From Alterirhizorhabdus solaris (lineage in GTDB: Bacteria; Pseudomonadota; Alphaproteobacteria; Sphingomonadales; Sphingomonadaceae), in NCBI RefSeq assembly GCF_007785815.1, contig NZ_VNIM01000020.1, forward strand, positions 1 through 51,830: 51,830 bases of DNA, given 5' to 3'. Under the pieces are notes generated by a model. It had not been told where the DNA came from. It saw nothing but the letters and a program-made list of their open reading frames with translations, and made no database searches. Below are positions 15,332 through 24,229 of the stretch, piece after piece (position 1 is the stretch's first letter; every line of letters starts with the position of its first letter). Position numbers and translations under genes: made by a program.

Positions 15332-17731
15332 ATGCGGGGACCAATCGGGGTGATGATGACGGCCGGGCTGACGCTGGCGGCGTCGCCGGCACTGGCGCAG
15401 GCAGGGTCGGGCGTGCCGTTGCCCGTTTCCGCAAAGGCGGTGCAGCCGGCAACGGTCCGCGCGACCACGGACGGGGGCGGCGGCGTGCCCGAGATCATCG
15501 TCACCGCGCGCCGCCGGGCCGAGGATGCGCAGGCGGTGCCGGGCGGACTGTCGGTGGTGGGGGCGGCGCTGATCGACCGCTCCTATACGGTCAACACGTC
15601 GCAGCTGAGCCAGCTCGTGCCCAGCCTCAACTACAGCTCGGCCAATCCGCGCAACACCGCCTTCACCATCCGCGGCCTGGGCAGCAGCGTGGTGGCGGTC
15701 AGCCAGGCGAACGACGGGCTGGAGCCGGGCGTCGGCTTCTACGTCGATCAGGTGTATCACGCGCGCCCGGCCACCGCCGCGTTCGACTTCACCGACATCG
15801 AGCAGATCGAGGTGCTGCGCGGGCCGCAGGGCACGTTGTTCGGCAAGAACAGCACGGCCGGTGCGATCAACATCACCAGCCGCCTACCCAGCTTCATGCC
15901 GGAGATGCGCGGTGAGGTGTCGTTCGGCAGCGACAATTTCCTGCAAGCCAAGGCATCCGGCTCGGGACCGATCACCGATACGCTGGCGTTCCGCATCTCC
16001 GCCCTCTCCACCCGGCGCGACGGCGTGATCCGCAACTTGACGGTTGGGCGGGACCAGAACACGCTCGGCAATCAGGCGGTGCGCGGGCAGTTGCTCTACA
16101 AGCCGTCGGAGGCGTTGCAGGTGCGCCTGATCGCCGATTTCGCCAATTTCCAGAACGAATGCTGCACGCAGGTGTACGTCCGCGTCGCACCGACGCTGAA
16201 GGCGGCCGCGCGGCAATATCCGGCGCTGGCGGCCAACCTGCCCGGTGGCCCGTACCGCCCGCCGAGCCTGAACCCCTATGACCGCGTGACCGACATCGAC
16301 GCCGAACTGGGCGTGAGCACCAGCGAGGGCGGCGTCTCCGGCATCGTCGACTGGGATTTCGGCGGCGCGACGCTCACCTCCGTGACGGCATGTCGTTTCT
16401 GGAACTGGGATGCGGCCAACGACCGCGACTATACCGGCATCCCGATCCAGGTCACCCAGCACATCCCGAGCCGGCAGGATCAGTACAGCCAGGAACTGCG
16501 CGTCGCCTCGAACGGCGACGGGCCGGTCAGCTATGTCGGCGGGCTGTATTTCTTCCGCCAGAGGATCACCGGCCGGCCGATCTCGATCTACGGGCCGCGC
16601 GGCGCCTACTGGCTGCTGTTCGCCGACAGCAACCTGCTCGACGGCTATGGCAGCGACGGCCGCACCGATTTCCGTTCCGACAGCTATGCCGCGTTCGGCG
16701 AGGCGAACTGGCGCCCGCTCCCGGGGCTGACGCTGACCGGGGGCTTGCGCTACACCTATGAGGAGAAGGAAGGCACCTACGACACCTTCACCTTCGGCGG
16801 CCCGGCGGTGGTGACGGCGGCACAGCGCGCCAGCCAGCGCACGATCCTGAACGGGCAGAGCTATGCCGCCAGCGACAGGAACGGCGATGTCACGGGGCGC
16901 GCCAACATCTCCTATGCGCTGACCGACGAGGTGCGCGGCTACGTCAGCTATGCGCGCGGGGCGAAATCGGGCGGCATCAACATGTCCGGCCTGCCGCTGG
17001 ACAACAACGGCCAGCCCGCGCTGAACACCGCGGTGGTGAAGCCGGAGAAGAATACCGCCTGGGAGGTGGGGCTGAAGACGCAACTGTTCGATCGCCGGCT
17101 GACCCTGAACATCGATGCGTTCCACACCACGGTGCGCGATTTCCAGGCCAACGTGACGGATACCGGCGCGGCGGTGGCGCTGCGCACCTATCTGGCGAAC
17201 ATCCCCGAGGTGCGGGTGAAGGGGATCGAGGCGGATGCGATCGCGCAGGTGACGCGCGATTTCCAGCTGCGCGCGTCCGGCGCCTACAGCCGGGGCAGGT
17301 ACGTCTCCTACCCCAACGGCCCATGCCCGATCGAGCGGATCGGCACCGGCACCAGCGCGTGCGACCTGAGCGGGCGGGGATTGTCCGGTCTGCCGAAATG
17401 GTCGGTCACGCTGGGGGCGGACTATGCCCATCCGCTGGACGGGCTGGGGCGTGACGGGGCGATCCTGCTGCATGTCAGTTCGAATACGCGCAGCCGCACC
17501 TTCGGCGATCCCACCGCATCGGCGTTCACGATCATCGGCGGCTACACGATAGTGAACGGCAGCATCGGCCTGCGGTTCGCCGAGGGGCTGGAGGTGGCGG
17601 TGTTCAGCCGCAACCTGTTCGACAAGAACTACATCCAGAACCTGACGATCCAGGCAGGCAATTCCGGCCTGGTCCTCGGCACGCCGAACGACCCGCGCAC
17701 GATCGGCGCGACGCTGCGCGCGCGGCTCTGA
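15332..17731 (+). CDS. TonB-dependent outer-membrane receptor
   Basis: Imports a large or scarce nutrient across the outer membrane using TonB energy. The 799-residue product has a signal peptide (about 1-23, ending ALAQ), a TonB-box-like EIIVTARR, a plug domain with VPSLNYSSANPRNTAFTIRG and EVLRGPQGTLFGKNSTAGAI, and a beta-barrel rich in alternating aromatic strands to the C-terminus (GATLRARL). The final residue is Leu rather than the more usual Phe. ATG 15332 is chosen because AGGGGGA precedes it and the signal peptide begins there; the frame is open upstream. The gene diverges from the catabolic block, so its ligand may be that pathway's substrate. This is an inference. Confidence 0.92.
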   Translation: MRGPIGVMMTAGLTLAASPALAQAGSGVPLPVSAKAVQPATVRATTDGGGGVPEIIVTARRRAEDAQAVPGGLSVVGAALIDRSYTVNTSQLSQLVPSLNYSSANPRNTAFTIRGLGSSVVAVSQANDGLEPGVGFYVDQVYHARPATAAFDFTDIEQIEVLRGPQGTLFGKNSTAGAINITSRLPSFMPEMRGEVSFGSDNFLQAKASGSGPITDTLAFRISALSTRRDGVIRNLTVGRDQNTLGNQAVRGQLLYKPSEALQVRLIADFANFQNECCTQVYVRVAPTLKAAARQYPALAANLPGGPYRPPSLNPYDRVTDIDAELGVSTSEGGVSGIVDWDFGGATLTSVTACRFWNWDAANDRDYTGIPIQVTQHIPSRQDQYSQELRVASNGDGPVSYVGGLYFFRQRITGRPISIYGPRGAYWLLFADSNLLDGYGSDGRTDFRSDSYAAFGEANWRPLPGLTLTGGLRYTYEEKEGTYDTFTFGGPAVVTAAQRASQRTILNGQSYAASDRNGDVTGRANISYALTDEVRGYVSYARGAKSGGINMSGLPLDNNGQPALNTAVVKPEKNTAWEVGLKTQLFDRRLTLNIDAFHTTVRDFQANVTDTGAAVALRTYLANIPEVRVKGIEADAIAQVTRDFQLRASGAYSRGRYVSYPNGPCPIERIGTGTSACDLSGRGLSGLPKWSVTLGADYAHPLDGLGRDGAILLHVSSNTRSRTFGDPTASAFTIIGGYTIVNGSIGLRFAEGLEVAVFSRNLFDKNYIQNLTIQAGNSGLVLGTPNDPRTIGATLRARL

Positions 17732-17773
17732 GGCGGGGAGGGGGCGGCCCTCGTGGCCGCCGGATCCTGCCGA

Positions 17774-17811
17774 TATAAGAAAAAGGCCGGCCCCGCATGG
17801 TACGGGGCCGG
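17774..17811 (-). terminator. Rho-independent terminator of pckA
   Basis: On the minus strand the sequence forms a 9-bp stem CCGGCCCCG / CGGGGCCGG with a 7-nt loop, followed by TTTTTCTTATAT. It begins 9 bp after the pckA stop. The T-run is only on the minus strand, so it serves the leftward gene, but the stem may also slow transcripts from the convergent TonB receptor. Confidence 0.85.
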
Positions 17812-17820
17812 TCCATCGGG

Positions 17821-19686
17821 TCAGGCGGCGGCGGAGACGCCCAGCCGCTCTTCCAGCGCTCGCTGCTCGGTCCAGAGCGCAGGCGGCACGTTGCCGAACT
17901 TCTTCAGGTCGGCCGCGCTCGACTCCGCCTCGCGCGCCCAGACCGCCGGATCGACCGAGAATAGCTCCTTCAGCGCCGCCGGATCGAGGTTCAGGCCGTC
18001 AAGGTCAATGCCGCCCGGCACCGGCAGGCGGCCGATCGGGCTGTCCACCGCGTCCGCCGTGCCTTCGCACCGCTCCACGATCCACTTCAGCACGCGCACG
18101 TTCTCGCCGAAGCCCGGCCACAGGAACTTGCCGTCCGGCCCCTTGCGGAACCAGTTGACGAGGAAGATGCGCGGCAGCACGCCGGCATCGCTCGACGCCG
18201 AGGCGCCGATCCGCAGCCAGTGGGTGAAGTAGTCCGCCATGTCGTAACCGCAGAACGGCAGCATGGCGAACGGATCGCGGCGCAGCGCGCCCACCGCATT
18301 CTCCGCCGCCGCCGTGCCTTCCGAGGCGATGTTGGCGGCAAGGTAAACGCCGTGCGTCCAGTCGAACGATTCCACCACCAGCGGCACCGCCGTGGCGCGA
18401 CGGCCGCCGAACAGGATCGCCGAGATCGGCACGCCTTCGGGCGAATCCCACTCGTCCGCGATCGCCGGGCACTGCGAGGCAGGCACGGTGAAGCGGGCGT
18501 TGGGGTGCGCGGCCGGCTTGCCGCTGGCCGGATCGTAGGGGTTGCCCTGCCAGTCGGTCATGCCCTCGGGCGCGGTGTCGCTCAGGCCTTCCCACCACAC
18601 GTCGCCATCGGCGGTCAGTGCGGTGTTGGTGTAGATCGCGTTGGCGTGCAGCGTTTCCACCGCGTTGCGGTTGGTGCCGGGGCCGGTGCCGGGCGCGACG
18701 CCGAAGAAGCCCGCTTCCGGGTTCACCGCATACAGCCGTCCGTCGGTGCCAAAGCGCATCCACGCGATGTCGTCGCCGACCGTCTCGGCCTTCCAGCCGG
18801 GGATCGTCGGCTCCAGCATGGCCAGGTTGGTCTTGCCGCAGGCGGACGGGAAGGCGGCGGCGACGAAGTGCGTCTTGCCCTCGGGCGAGGTCAGCTTGAG
18901 GATGAGCATGTGCTCGGCCAGCCAGCCGCCGTCACGCGCCATCACGCTGGCGATACGCAGCGCGAAGCACTTCTTGCCGAGTAGCGCGTTGCCGCCGTAG
19001 CCCGAGCCGTAGGACCAGATCTCGCGCGTCTCGGGATAGTGGACGATCCACTTCTCGTCGTTGCACGGCCACGCCACGTCCTTGGCACCAGCGGCCAGCG
19101 GCGCGCCGACCGAGTGGATGCAGCGCACGAAGAAGCCGTCGTCGCCGAGCATGTCGAGCGCCTGGGTGCCCATCCGCGTCATGATCTTCATCGACAGGAC
19201 GACATAGGCGCTGTCGGTCAGCTCCACGCCGATCGCGCTCTTGTCGGAGCCGATCGGCCCCATGCAGAACGGCACGACATACATCGTGCGGCCGCGCATC
19301 GCACCGTCGAACAGCCCGTCCATCTTGGTGCGGGTGTCGGCGGGGTCGCGCCAGTTGTTGGTCGGCCCGGCATCCGATTCCTGCGCCGAGCAGATGAAGG
19401 TGCGGCTCTCGACACGGGCGACGTCGCGCGGATCGGAACGAGCATAGAAGCTGTTCGGCCGCTTGGCCGGATCGAGCTGGGTCAGCGTGCCCGCATCGAC
19501 CAGCTGGGCGGTCAGCCGGTCCCATTCCTCCTGCGAACCGTCGCACCAGACGACCTGATCGGGCTTGGTCAGCGCAGCGACCTCCTCGACCCAGGCGACC
19601 AGGGCGCGATGGCCGGTCGGGGCGGGGGTGGTATCGGCCTTGGTGGTATCGGAATGCAACACGGGCATGGTAGTCGAGTCTGTCAT
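17821..19686 (-). CDS. pckG: Phosphoenolpyruvate carboxykinase (GTP)
   Basis: Converts oxaloacetate to PEP, the entry to gluconeogenesis, in the cytoplasm. The 621-residue length and the motif FPSACGKTN (P-loop at about 279-287) identify the GTP-dependent family rather than the shorter ATP enzyme of many bacteria. Other family blocks are [36 protein letters not shown] and [14 protein letters not shown]. The ATG at 19686 (MTDSTTMPV) has CAGGA about 8 nt upstream; an ATG at 19701 would add five residues. It has its own terminator and an inverted repeat 145 bp upstream that may be an operator. Organisms that live on acids or aromatics depend on this step, which fits the catabolic genes nearby. 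Confidence 0.96.
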   Translation of the reverse strand: MTDSTTMPVLHSDTTKADTTPAPTGHRALVAWVEEVAALTKPDQVVWCDGSQEEWDRLTAQLVDAGTLTQLDPAKRPNSFYARSDPRDVARVESRTFICSAQESDAGPTNNWRDPADTRTKMDGLFDGAMRGRTMYVVPFCMGPIGSDKSAIGVELTDSAYVVLSMKIMTRMGTQALDMLGDDGFFVRCIHSVGAPLAAGAKDVAWPCNDEKWIVHYPETREIWSYGSGYGGNALLGKKCFALRIASVMARDGGWLAEHMLILKLTSPEGKTHFVAAAFPSACGKTNLAMLEPTIPGWKAETVGDDIAWMRFGTDGRLYAVNPEAGFFGVAPGTGPGTNRNAVETLHANAIYTNTALTADGDVWWEGLSDTAPEGMTDWQGNPYDPASGKPAAHPNARFTVPASQCPAIADEWDSPEGVPISAILFGGRRATAVPLVVESFDWTHGVYLAANIASEGTAAAENAVGALRRDPFAMLPFCGYDMADYFTHWLRIGASASSDAGVLPRIFLVNWFRKGPDGKFLWPGFGENVRVLKWIVERCEGTADAVDSPIGRLPVPGGIDLDGLNLDPAALKELFSVDPAVWAREAESSAADLKKFGNVPPALWTEQRALEERLGVSAAA

Positions 19687-19830
19687 GGCGATCCTGTTCA
19701 TCACCGGCGCTGCCGCCGCTTGCCGGCGAGCCTGAATATCGGCCACGCCGGGCCACAATGATTCCGATCCCGATGGGACCGGCAGAAGGGCTGCATCGCA
19801 CAAATCGATGCCGTTCGGCGAGATCAATTC

Positions 19831-19848
19831 AACGTCGCCGCCGACGTT
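19831..19848. promoter_or_regulatory. Perfect inverted repeat upstream of pckG
   Basis: AACGTCG and CGACGTT are perfect 7-bp arms around a 4-bp spacer, in the 269-bp gap between the pckG start (19686) and the quinone-oxidoreductase stop (19956). The rest of this gap shows no gene. Size and position suit an operator for a dimeric regulator. Which protein binds it cannot be told. Confidence 0.35.
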
Positions 19849-19955
19849 TACCCATTTTTCGGGACTTTAGCACCATGCCGGGACGATGTGGAGTCGCCCC
19901 GTCCGGTGCCGGTCGCGCCGATCTCGATGATAAACGCCTGCCGCCCGGGCGATGC

Positions 19956-20963
19956 TCAGAGCAGGGTGATCCCCACCTTGCCGAAGAAGCGACCGCTTTC
20001 GAGATGACGGTAGGCGTCGTCGATACGCGACAGATCGTAGACGACATCCACCACCGGCCGCACGGCATGTCGCGCGCAGAAGGCGAGCATCGTTTCATGG
20101 TCGGTGCGGTGGCCCACCGTGATCGGCGCGACGGGGTGGCCGCCGATCTCCTGCCGCTCCCAGCTGAAATCGTCCCCCAGCATCCCGATCGCCGAAATGA
20201 CGCCGCCGGGGGCGAGCAGCCCGGCCGCCGCCTCCACCTCGCTGGATCCCACGACGTCGACAAGGATGTCGATCCGGGCGCCACCAAGCTCGCGCCGCAC
20301 CGCTGCCGCCCAGTCCGTCTCCCGCCGGTAGTTGACGGTGATGTCCGCCCCGAGCGCGCGGGCGCGGGCCAGCTTGTCGTCCGACGATGAGGTGATGGCG
20401 ACATGCGCGCCCGCCGCCTTGGCGAACTGCAACGCCGCGATCGAGACGCCGCCGGTGCCCTGGCACAACACCCATTCCCCGGCCCGTAGCGGGCGCGGGG
20501 CGAACAGCGCGTTCCACGCGGTGAGTCCGGCGCAGGTCATCGTCGCGGCTTCCAGATCGCTCATCGTGGCGGGGTTGTGGACAAGGCTTTCGGCCGGGAA
20601 CACGGCATATTGGCGCGCCACGCCATCGGCCTGGCCGCCGAGCATCGCCAGCGAGGTCTGCTGCCCCTCGATCCAGCCCAGTGCGAAGATCGGGCTGACG
20701 CGGTCGCCGGGCGCCACCCGCTCCACCCCGCCGCCGACCGCTGCGACCACGCCGGCCGCACACGAAAGCGGCACGTAATCCGGCGTCTTCGTCATGCCCG
20801 GCAGGCGGCCGGTGGCGAACAGCAGGTCGCGGTAGTTGAGCGTCGCCGCATTCAGCCGCACCAGTGCCTCGCCTGCGCCGGGCGTCGGCATCTCGCCTTC
20901 GACGAGGCGCAATCCCTCGATCCCGGCCCCGCCCACGGCCGTCGCGCCCAGCATCTTCGTCAT
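19956..20963 (-). CDS. NAD(P)-dependent alcohol dehydrogenase/quinone oxidoreductase, zinc-free MDR
   Basis: Medium-chain reductase of 335 residues. The N-terminal GroES-like domain (ALVRLNAATLNYRDLLFATG) lacks the catalytic-zinc cysteine and histidine and the structural zinc lobe. The nucleotide motif is QGTGGVSIAALQFAKAAGA in the Rossmann domain. This points to a zinc-independent NADPH reductase of quinones or enones, though some members are labelled alcohol dehydrogenase. GGGAG stands 7 nt before the ATG. It lies between pckG and a divergent secreted-protein gene and has no obvious partner. Confidence 0.88.
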   Translation of the reverse strand: MTKMLGATAVGGAGIEGLRLVEGEMPTPGAGEALVRLNAATLNYRDLLFATGRLPGMTKTPDYVPLSCAAGVVAAVGGGVERVAPGDRVSPIFALGWIEGQQTSLAMLGGQADGVARQYAVFPAESLVHNPATMSDLEAATMTCAGLTAWNALFAPRPLRAGEWVLCQGTGGVSIAALQFAKAAGAHVAITSSSDDKLARARALGADITVNYRRETDWAAAVRRELGGARIDILVDVVGSSEVEAAAGLLAPGGVISAIGMLGDDFSWERQEIGGHPVAPITVGHRTDHETMLAFCARHAVRPVVDVVYDLSRIDDAYRHLESGRFFGKVGITLL

Positions 20964-21059
20964 GTCGTCTCTCCCTGATCGATCGATAGGCGATGTTCGC
21001 ATCGTCCTTAAACCGAAAATGCCGCGGGGTATGCGCGGCAGCCCGGCGACCCGGGCGTC

Positions 21060-21084
21060 GGAACTCCCGCATCGGGCGGTCGTT
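21060..21084 (+). promoter_or_regulatory. EcfG-type (general stress response) promoter
   Basis: GGAAC at 21060-21064 and CGTT at 21081-21084 are separated by exactly 16 bp, matching the alphaproteobacterial EcfG consensus GGAAC-N16/17-CGTT without mismatch. The -10 ends 31 bp before the ATG of the secreted coiled-coil gene at 21116, leaving a leader of about 25 nt with an AGGAG site. This is a sequence match; transcription has not been shown. Confidence 0.7.
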
Positions 21085-21115
21085 TAGCCGCCGTTACGTT
21101 TTGACAGGAGTGTGT

Positions 21116-21739
21116 ATGCGGAATCTCGGGTTCAGGATGCGCGGTGCCATCGCCGCCTCTGTGCTGATGCTTGCGGCCACCCCCGCGCTGGCCGGCGATG
21201 AGGAGCGCGCGCGCGCCGCCATCGCCGAGGCGCAGGGCAAGATCGACGCCGCCGGCCGGATGAAGGCAGGCGAGGTGACGCCGGATGCCATCGCCAAGGC
21301 GCAGGCCTCGCTCCGCCTGGCGCAGGAGGAGATCAAGAGCGGCCACGAGCAGAAGGCGATCCAGGCCGCGATCGAGGCGCAGCAGTTCGCCGACACCGCG
21401 ATCGGCCGCACCCAGCAGCGCAACGATGCCGCCGTGCAGGCACAGGCGGCGACCACCGTCGATGCGCAACAGCAGGCCGTCGCCGCCAACGTGCGCGCCG
21501 ATGCCGCCGAGCAGGCAGCCGCCAGCGCCGCCGCCGATGCACAGGCCGCGCGCAATGCGCCGCCCGTCGTCGTCGCTGCGCCCGCGACCACGACCGTGAC
21601 CACCGAGACGGTGAAGACCGCCGCCCCCGCCAGGGCCGCGGTCAAGCGCCCGGTGCGCAAGGTGGTCGCCAGGACGACGACCACGAAGCCGCGCGCTGCC
21701 GTGGTTGAAAAGACGACGACGACCGTCACCACCCGCTAA
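21116..21739 (+). CDS. Secreted Ala-rich coiled-coil protein (DUF4398-like)
   Basis: Encodes 207 residues. A signal peptide (about 1-27, ending TPALAG) is followed by a long charged helical stretch (28-150) in which Ala, Gln, Glu and Lys recur with coiled-coil spacing, similar to the DUF4398 type seen in outer-membrane-associated proteins. The C-terminal third is a low-complexity tail of Ala, Pro, Thr, Val and Lys/Arg ending EKTTTTVTTR. AGGAG precedes the ATG. An EcfG-type promoter lies just upstream, so it is probably induced by general stress. A role in envelope protection is a guess; no catalytic motif is present. Confidence 0.8.
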   Translation: MRNLGFRMRGAIAASVLMLAATPALAGDEERARAAIAEAQGKIDAAGRMKAGEVTPDAIAKAQASLRLAQEEIKSGHEQKAIQAAIEAQQFADTAIGRTQQRNDAAVQAQAATTVDAQQQAVAANVRADAAEQAAASAAADAQAARNAPPVVVAAPATTTVTTETVKTAAPARAAVKRPVRKVVARTTTTKPRAAVVEKTTTTVTTR

Positions 21740-21759
21740 GGCGCGAACGACGGTTATCG

Positions 21760-21791
21760 GGGGAGGGCGCTCCGGCGGGGCGGCTCTCCCC
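21760..21791 (+). other. GC-rich hairpin downstream of the coiled-coil gene
   Basis: GGGGAGGGC (21760-21768) can pair with GCTCTCCCC (21783-21791) through 9 bp including one G-T pair. It begins 20 bp after the stop codon, as a terminator would, but TCATGG follows instead of a T-run, so efficient intrinsic termination is doubtful. Confidence 0.3.
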
Positions 21792-21840
21792 TCATGGTAC
21801 GGCGGGCGGCTGTCTCGCCCCGAAGCGAAGGCGAGCAGAT

Positions 21841-22965
21841 ATGGATGCGTTGACCGGGCTGGAACTGCGATCACTGATAACGGTGGACGGCGAACTGCGC
21901 GTGTCGCTCGAACAGGTGCCCGTGGCCGATCCCGCGCCGGGGGAGGTCGTCGTGCGTATGGAGGCGGCGCCGATCAATCCGTCCGATCTCGGCCTGCTGC
22001 TCGGTCCGGCGGACCCGGCGACGTTCCGCGCCGGTGGCGAGGTCGGGTCGCCCGTGCTGATCGCCGATATTCCCCGGCCGGCGCCGGCATCGGTGGCCGC
22101 GCGTATCGGTCAGTCGCTCGGCGTGGGCAACGAAGGCGCCGGGACGGTGATCCGCGCCGGTGCCGACGTCGTGCATCTGGTCGGCCGCAAGGTCGCCCTG
22201 CTCGGCGGGCCGGTCTACACCCAGTATCGCGTGCTGCCGGCAAAGGCCTGCACCGTGCTGCCCGAGGACGCCACGGCGGCAGAGGGCGCGGCGCTGACGG
22301 TCAATCCGCTGACCGCGCTCGCCTTCGTCGAAACGATGCGGCTGGAGGGGCACTCGGCGATCATCCACACCGCCGCCGCCTCCAACCTGGGGCAGATGCT
22401 CGTGCGGATCTGCCTCGCCGACGGGGTGCCGCTGGTGAACGTGGTGCGTAGCGCGGCGCAGGCGGCGCTGCTGCGCGACATCGGCGCGACGCATGTGGTG
22501 GACAGCACCGCCGCCGACTTCCGCGACCGTCTGGTCGAGGCGATCGCGGACACCGGCGCGACGATCGCCTTCGACGCGATCGGCGGCGGCACGCTGGCCG
22601 GCGATATCCTGAACGCGATGGAGACGGTTGCCTCGCGTTCGCTGGACGGCTTCACCCGCTACGGATCGACCACGCCCAAGCAGGTGTACATCTACGGCAT
22701 GCTGGATACCGGACCGACCGTGCTGGAGCGCCGTTTCGGTTTCAGCTGGGGCATGGGCGGGTGGCTGCTGTTCCCGTTCCTGCAACGCGTCGGGGCGGAA
22801 ACGGGCGACCGGCTGCGCAAGCGTGTGCTGGACGAGTATCGCACGACCTTCGCCAGCCGCTACACCGCGACGATCGGGCTGGCCGACATGCTCGATCCGA
22901 AGATCGCGGCCGATTACACCCGCAAGGCGACCGGCACCAAATATCTGGTCGATCCGAGCCGCTGA
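21841..22965 (+). CDS. Zinc-binding-dehydrogenase-family MDR oxidoreductase
   Basis: Medium-chain reductase of 374 residues. The N-domain (VVRMEAAPINPSDLGLLLG) lacks zinc ligands, and the Rossmann domain has HTAAASNLGQMLVRICLADG in place of a canonical glycine motif. A 50-residue insertion at 55-110 and a long C-terminal region after TPKQVYIYGMLD set it apart from typical quinone oxidoreductases and place it in a less-studied zinc-independent branch. The next gene, a secreted protease, begins 14 bp after its stop, so the two may share a transcript although no functional link is obvious. Substrate unknown. Confidence 0.88.
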   Translation: MDALTGLELRSLITVDGELRVSLEQVPVADPAPGEVVVRMEAAPINPSDLGLLLGPADPATFRAGGEVGSPVLIADIPRPAPASVAARIGQSLGVGNEGAGTVIRAGADVVHLVGRKVALLGGPVYTQYRVLPAKACTVLPEDATAAEGAALTVNPLTALAFVETMRLEGHSAIIHTAAASNLGQMLVRICLADGVPLVNVVRSAAQAALLRDIGATHVVDSTAADFRDRLVEAIADTGATIAFDAIGGGTLAGDILNAMETVASRSLDGFTRYGSTTPKQVYIYGMLDTGPTVLERRFGFSWGMGGWLLFPFLQRVGAETGDRLRKRVLDEYRTTFASRYTATIGLADMLDPKIAADYTRKATGTKYLVDPSR

Positions 22966-22979
22966 CCGGCAACCCGGCG

Positions 22980-24212
22980 ATGTTCGGACGGCCCGCGACC
23001 GCGCTGGCGGCGCTGCTGGCGGTATGGCCGGCCGTGCTGCCGGCGCAAGTGTCGTCATCGTCGGCGGCTTTGGCGGCGATCCCGGAAGCCCCCGTCGAGG
23101 CACTCGCGCGGGACGGGGCGCTTTATGCCGCTCAATATGGCGTCACGTTGGTCGAGGCGATGCGGCGGCTGCGATTGCAGCAGGAGAGCGTGGCGGCGGT
23201 CGACGCGCTGGCGCTGGCGCATGCCGACCGGCTGGCGGGCATCTTCATCGAGCATGTGCCCGATTATCGCGTGGTGCTGCTGCTGACCGGCATCCCGCCG
23301 ATTCCCGACGAACGCATCGCCATCGCCGACCTGACGCTGACCGTCGAATATCGCACCGGTGCGCCGGCCACCCGCGCGGCGGTGCTGGCCGCGCTGTCCA
23401 CCCGCGCCGGGGACATTCGCGCCGCCATGTCCTACCCGCCGGGCATGGGGGCCAACCCGCGCAGCGGGATGCTGGTGGTGGTGGTCCGCTCGGGCGAGAT
23501 CGCGTCCGAGGGGGCGGCGGCACTCGCCACGCGGCTTGGCGCGATCGCCGGCGTGCCGGTGGAAATCAGGAGCGCCGCCGGGGTGGACAGCAATTCCGCC
23601 ATCGAGGGCGGATCGCGGCTGCTGGGCAGCAACGCGGGGGAGAAGCGGCGCTTCCTCTGTACGTCAGGCTTCGTGGTGACGGACGGCGCACGCACCGCCA
23701 TCACCACGGCCGCGCACTGCCCCGACGAGATGAGACACATCGACGCGACCGGGGGCGCCACGCCGTTGCGGATGATCGGCGCATGGGGGGCGCGCTATCA
23801 GGATGTACAGATTCATGAGCCGCTCGACCCGGCCCCGCCGCTCGAACCGCTGTTTCGGGCCGACGCGGTCGATGGCCACCCGCGCCGCCTGACGAGCTGG
23901 CGCAACCGTGCGAGCACGCGGGTGGGCGATTACGTCTGCCACCGCGGGGAGCGGACCGGCTACAGCTGCGCCGAGGTCGAGTTCGTCGACTACGTCCCGC
24001 CCGGCGACCTGTGCGCGGGCGCGTGCGATCCGGTCTGGGTGGCGGTGAAGGGGCCGACGTGCCGGGGCGGCGACAGCGGCGGGCCGGTGTTCAGCGGCAC
24101 GGTGGCCTTCGGGATCGTCAAGGGCAGCAGCTACACCACGGACGGCACCTGCCGGCGCTATTATTATATGTCGACGGACTATCTGCCGGCCGGCTGGACG
24201 CTGCTCCACTGA
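22980..24212 (+). CDS. Secreted trypsin-fold serine protease with pro-region
   Basis: Probable extracellular or periplasmic endopeptidase, 410 residues. A signal peptide (about 1-23) precedes a 190-residue pro-region whose start resembles the inhibitory propeptides of alpha-lytic-type proteases. The catalytic domain follows from about 222: His246 in TTAAHC, Asp275 in RYQDVQIHE and Ser366 in CRGGDSGGP complete the triad. Cysteines at 227/247, 320/330, 345/349 and 361/391 can form four disulfides, which fits export. ATG 22980 is chosen because the signal peptide begins there. It follows an MDR gene by 14 bp. Target proteins are unknown. Confidence 0.87.
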   Translation: MFGRPATALAALLAVWPAVLPAQVSSSSAALAAIPEAPVEALARDGALYAAQYGVTLVEAMRRLRLQQESVAAVDALALAHADRLAGIFIEHVPDYRVVLLLTGIPPIPDERIAIADLTLTVEYRTGAPATRAAVLAALSTRAGDIRAAMSYPPGMGANPRSGMLVVVVRSGEIASEGAAALATRLGAIAGVPVEIRSAAGVDSNSAIEGGSRLLGSNAGEKRRFLCTSGFVVTDGARTAITTAAHCPDEMRHIDATGGATPLRMIGAWGARYQDVQIHEPLDPAPPLEPLFRADAVDGHPRRLTSWRNRASTRVGDYVCHRGERTGYSCAEVEFVDYVPPGDLCAGACDPVWVAVKGPTCRGGDSGGPVFSGTVAFGIVKGSSYTTDGTCRRYYYMSTDYLPAGWTLLH

Positions 24213-24229
24213 CGACGGGCGAATTCCGG

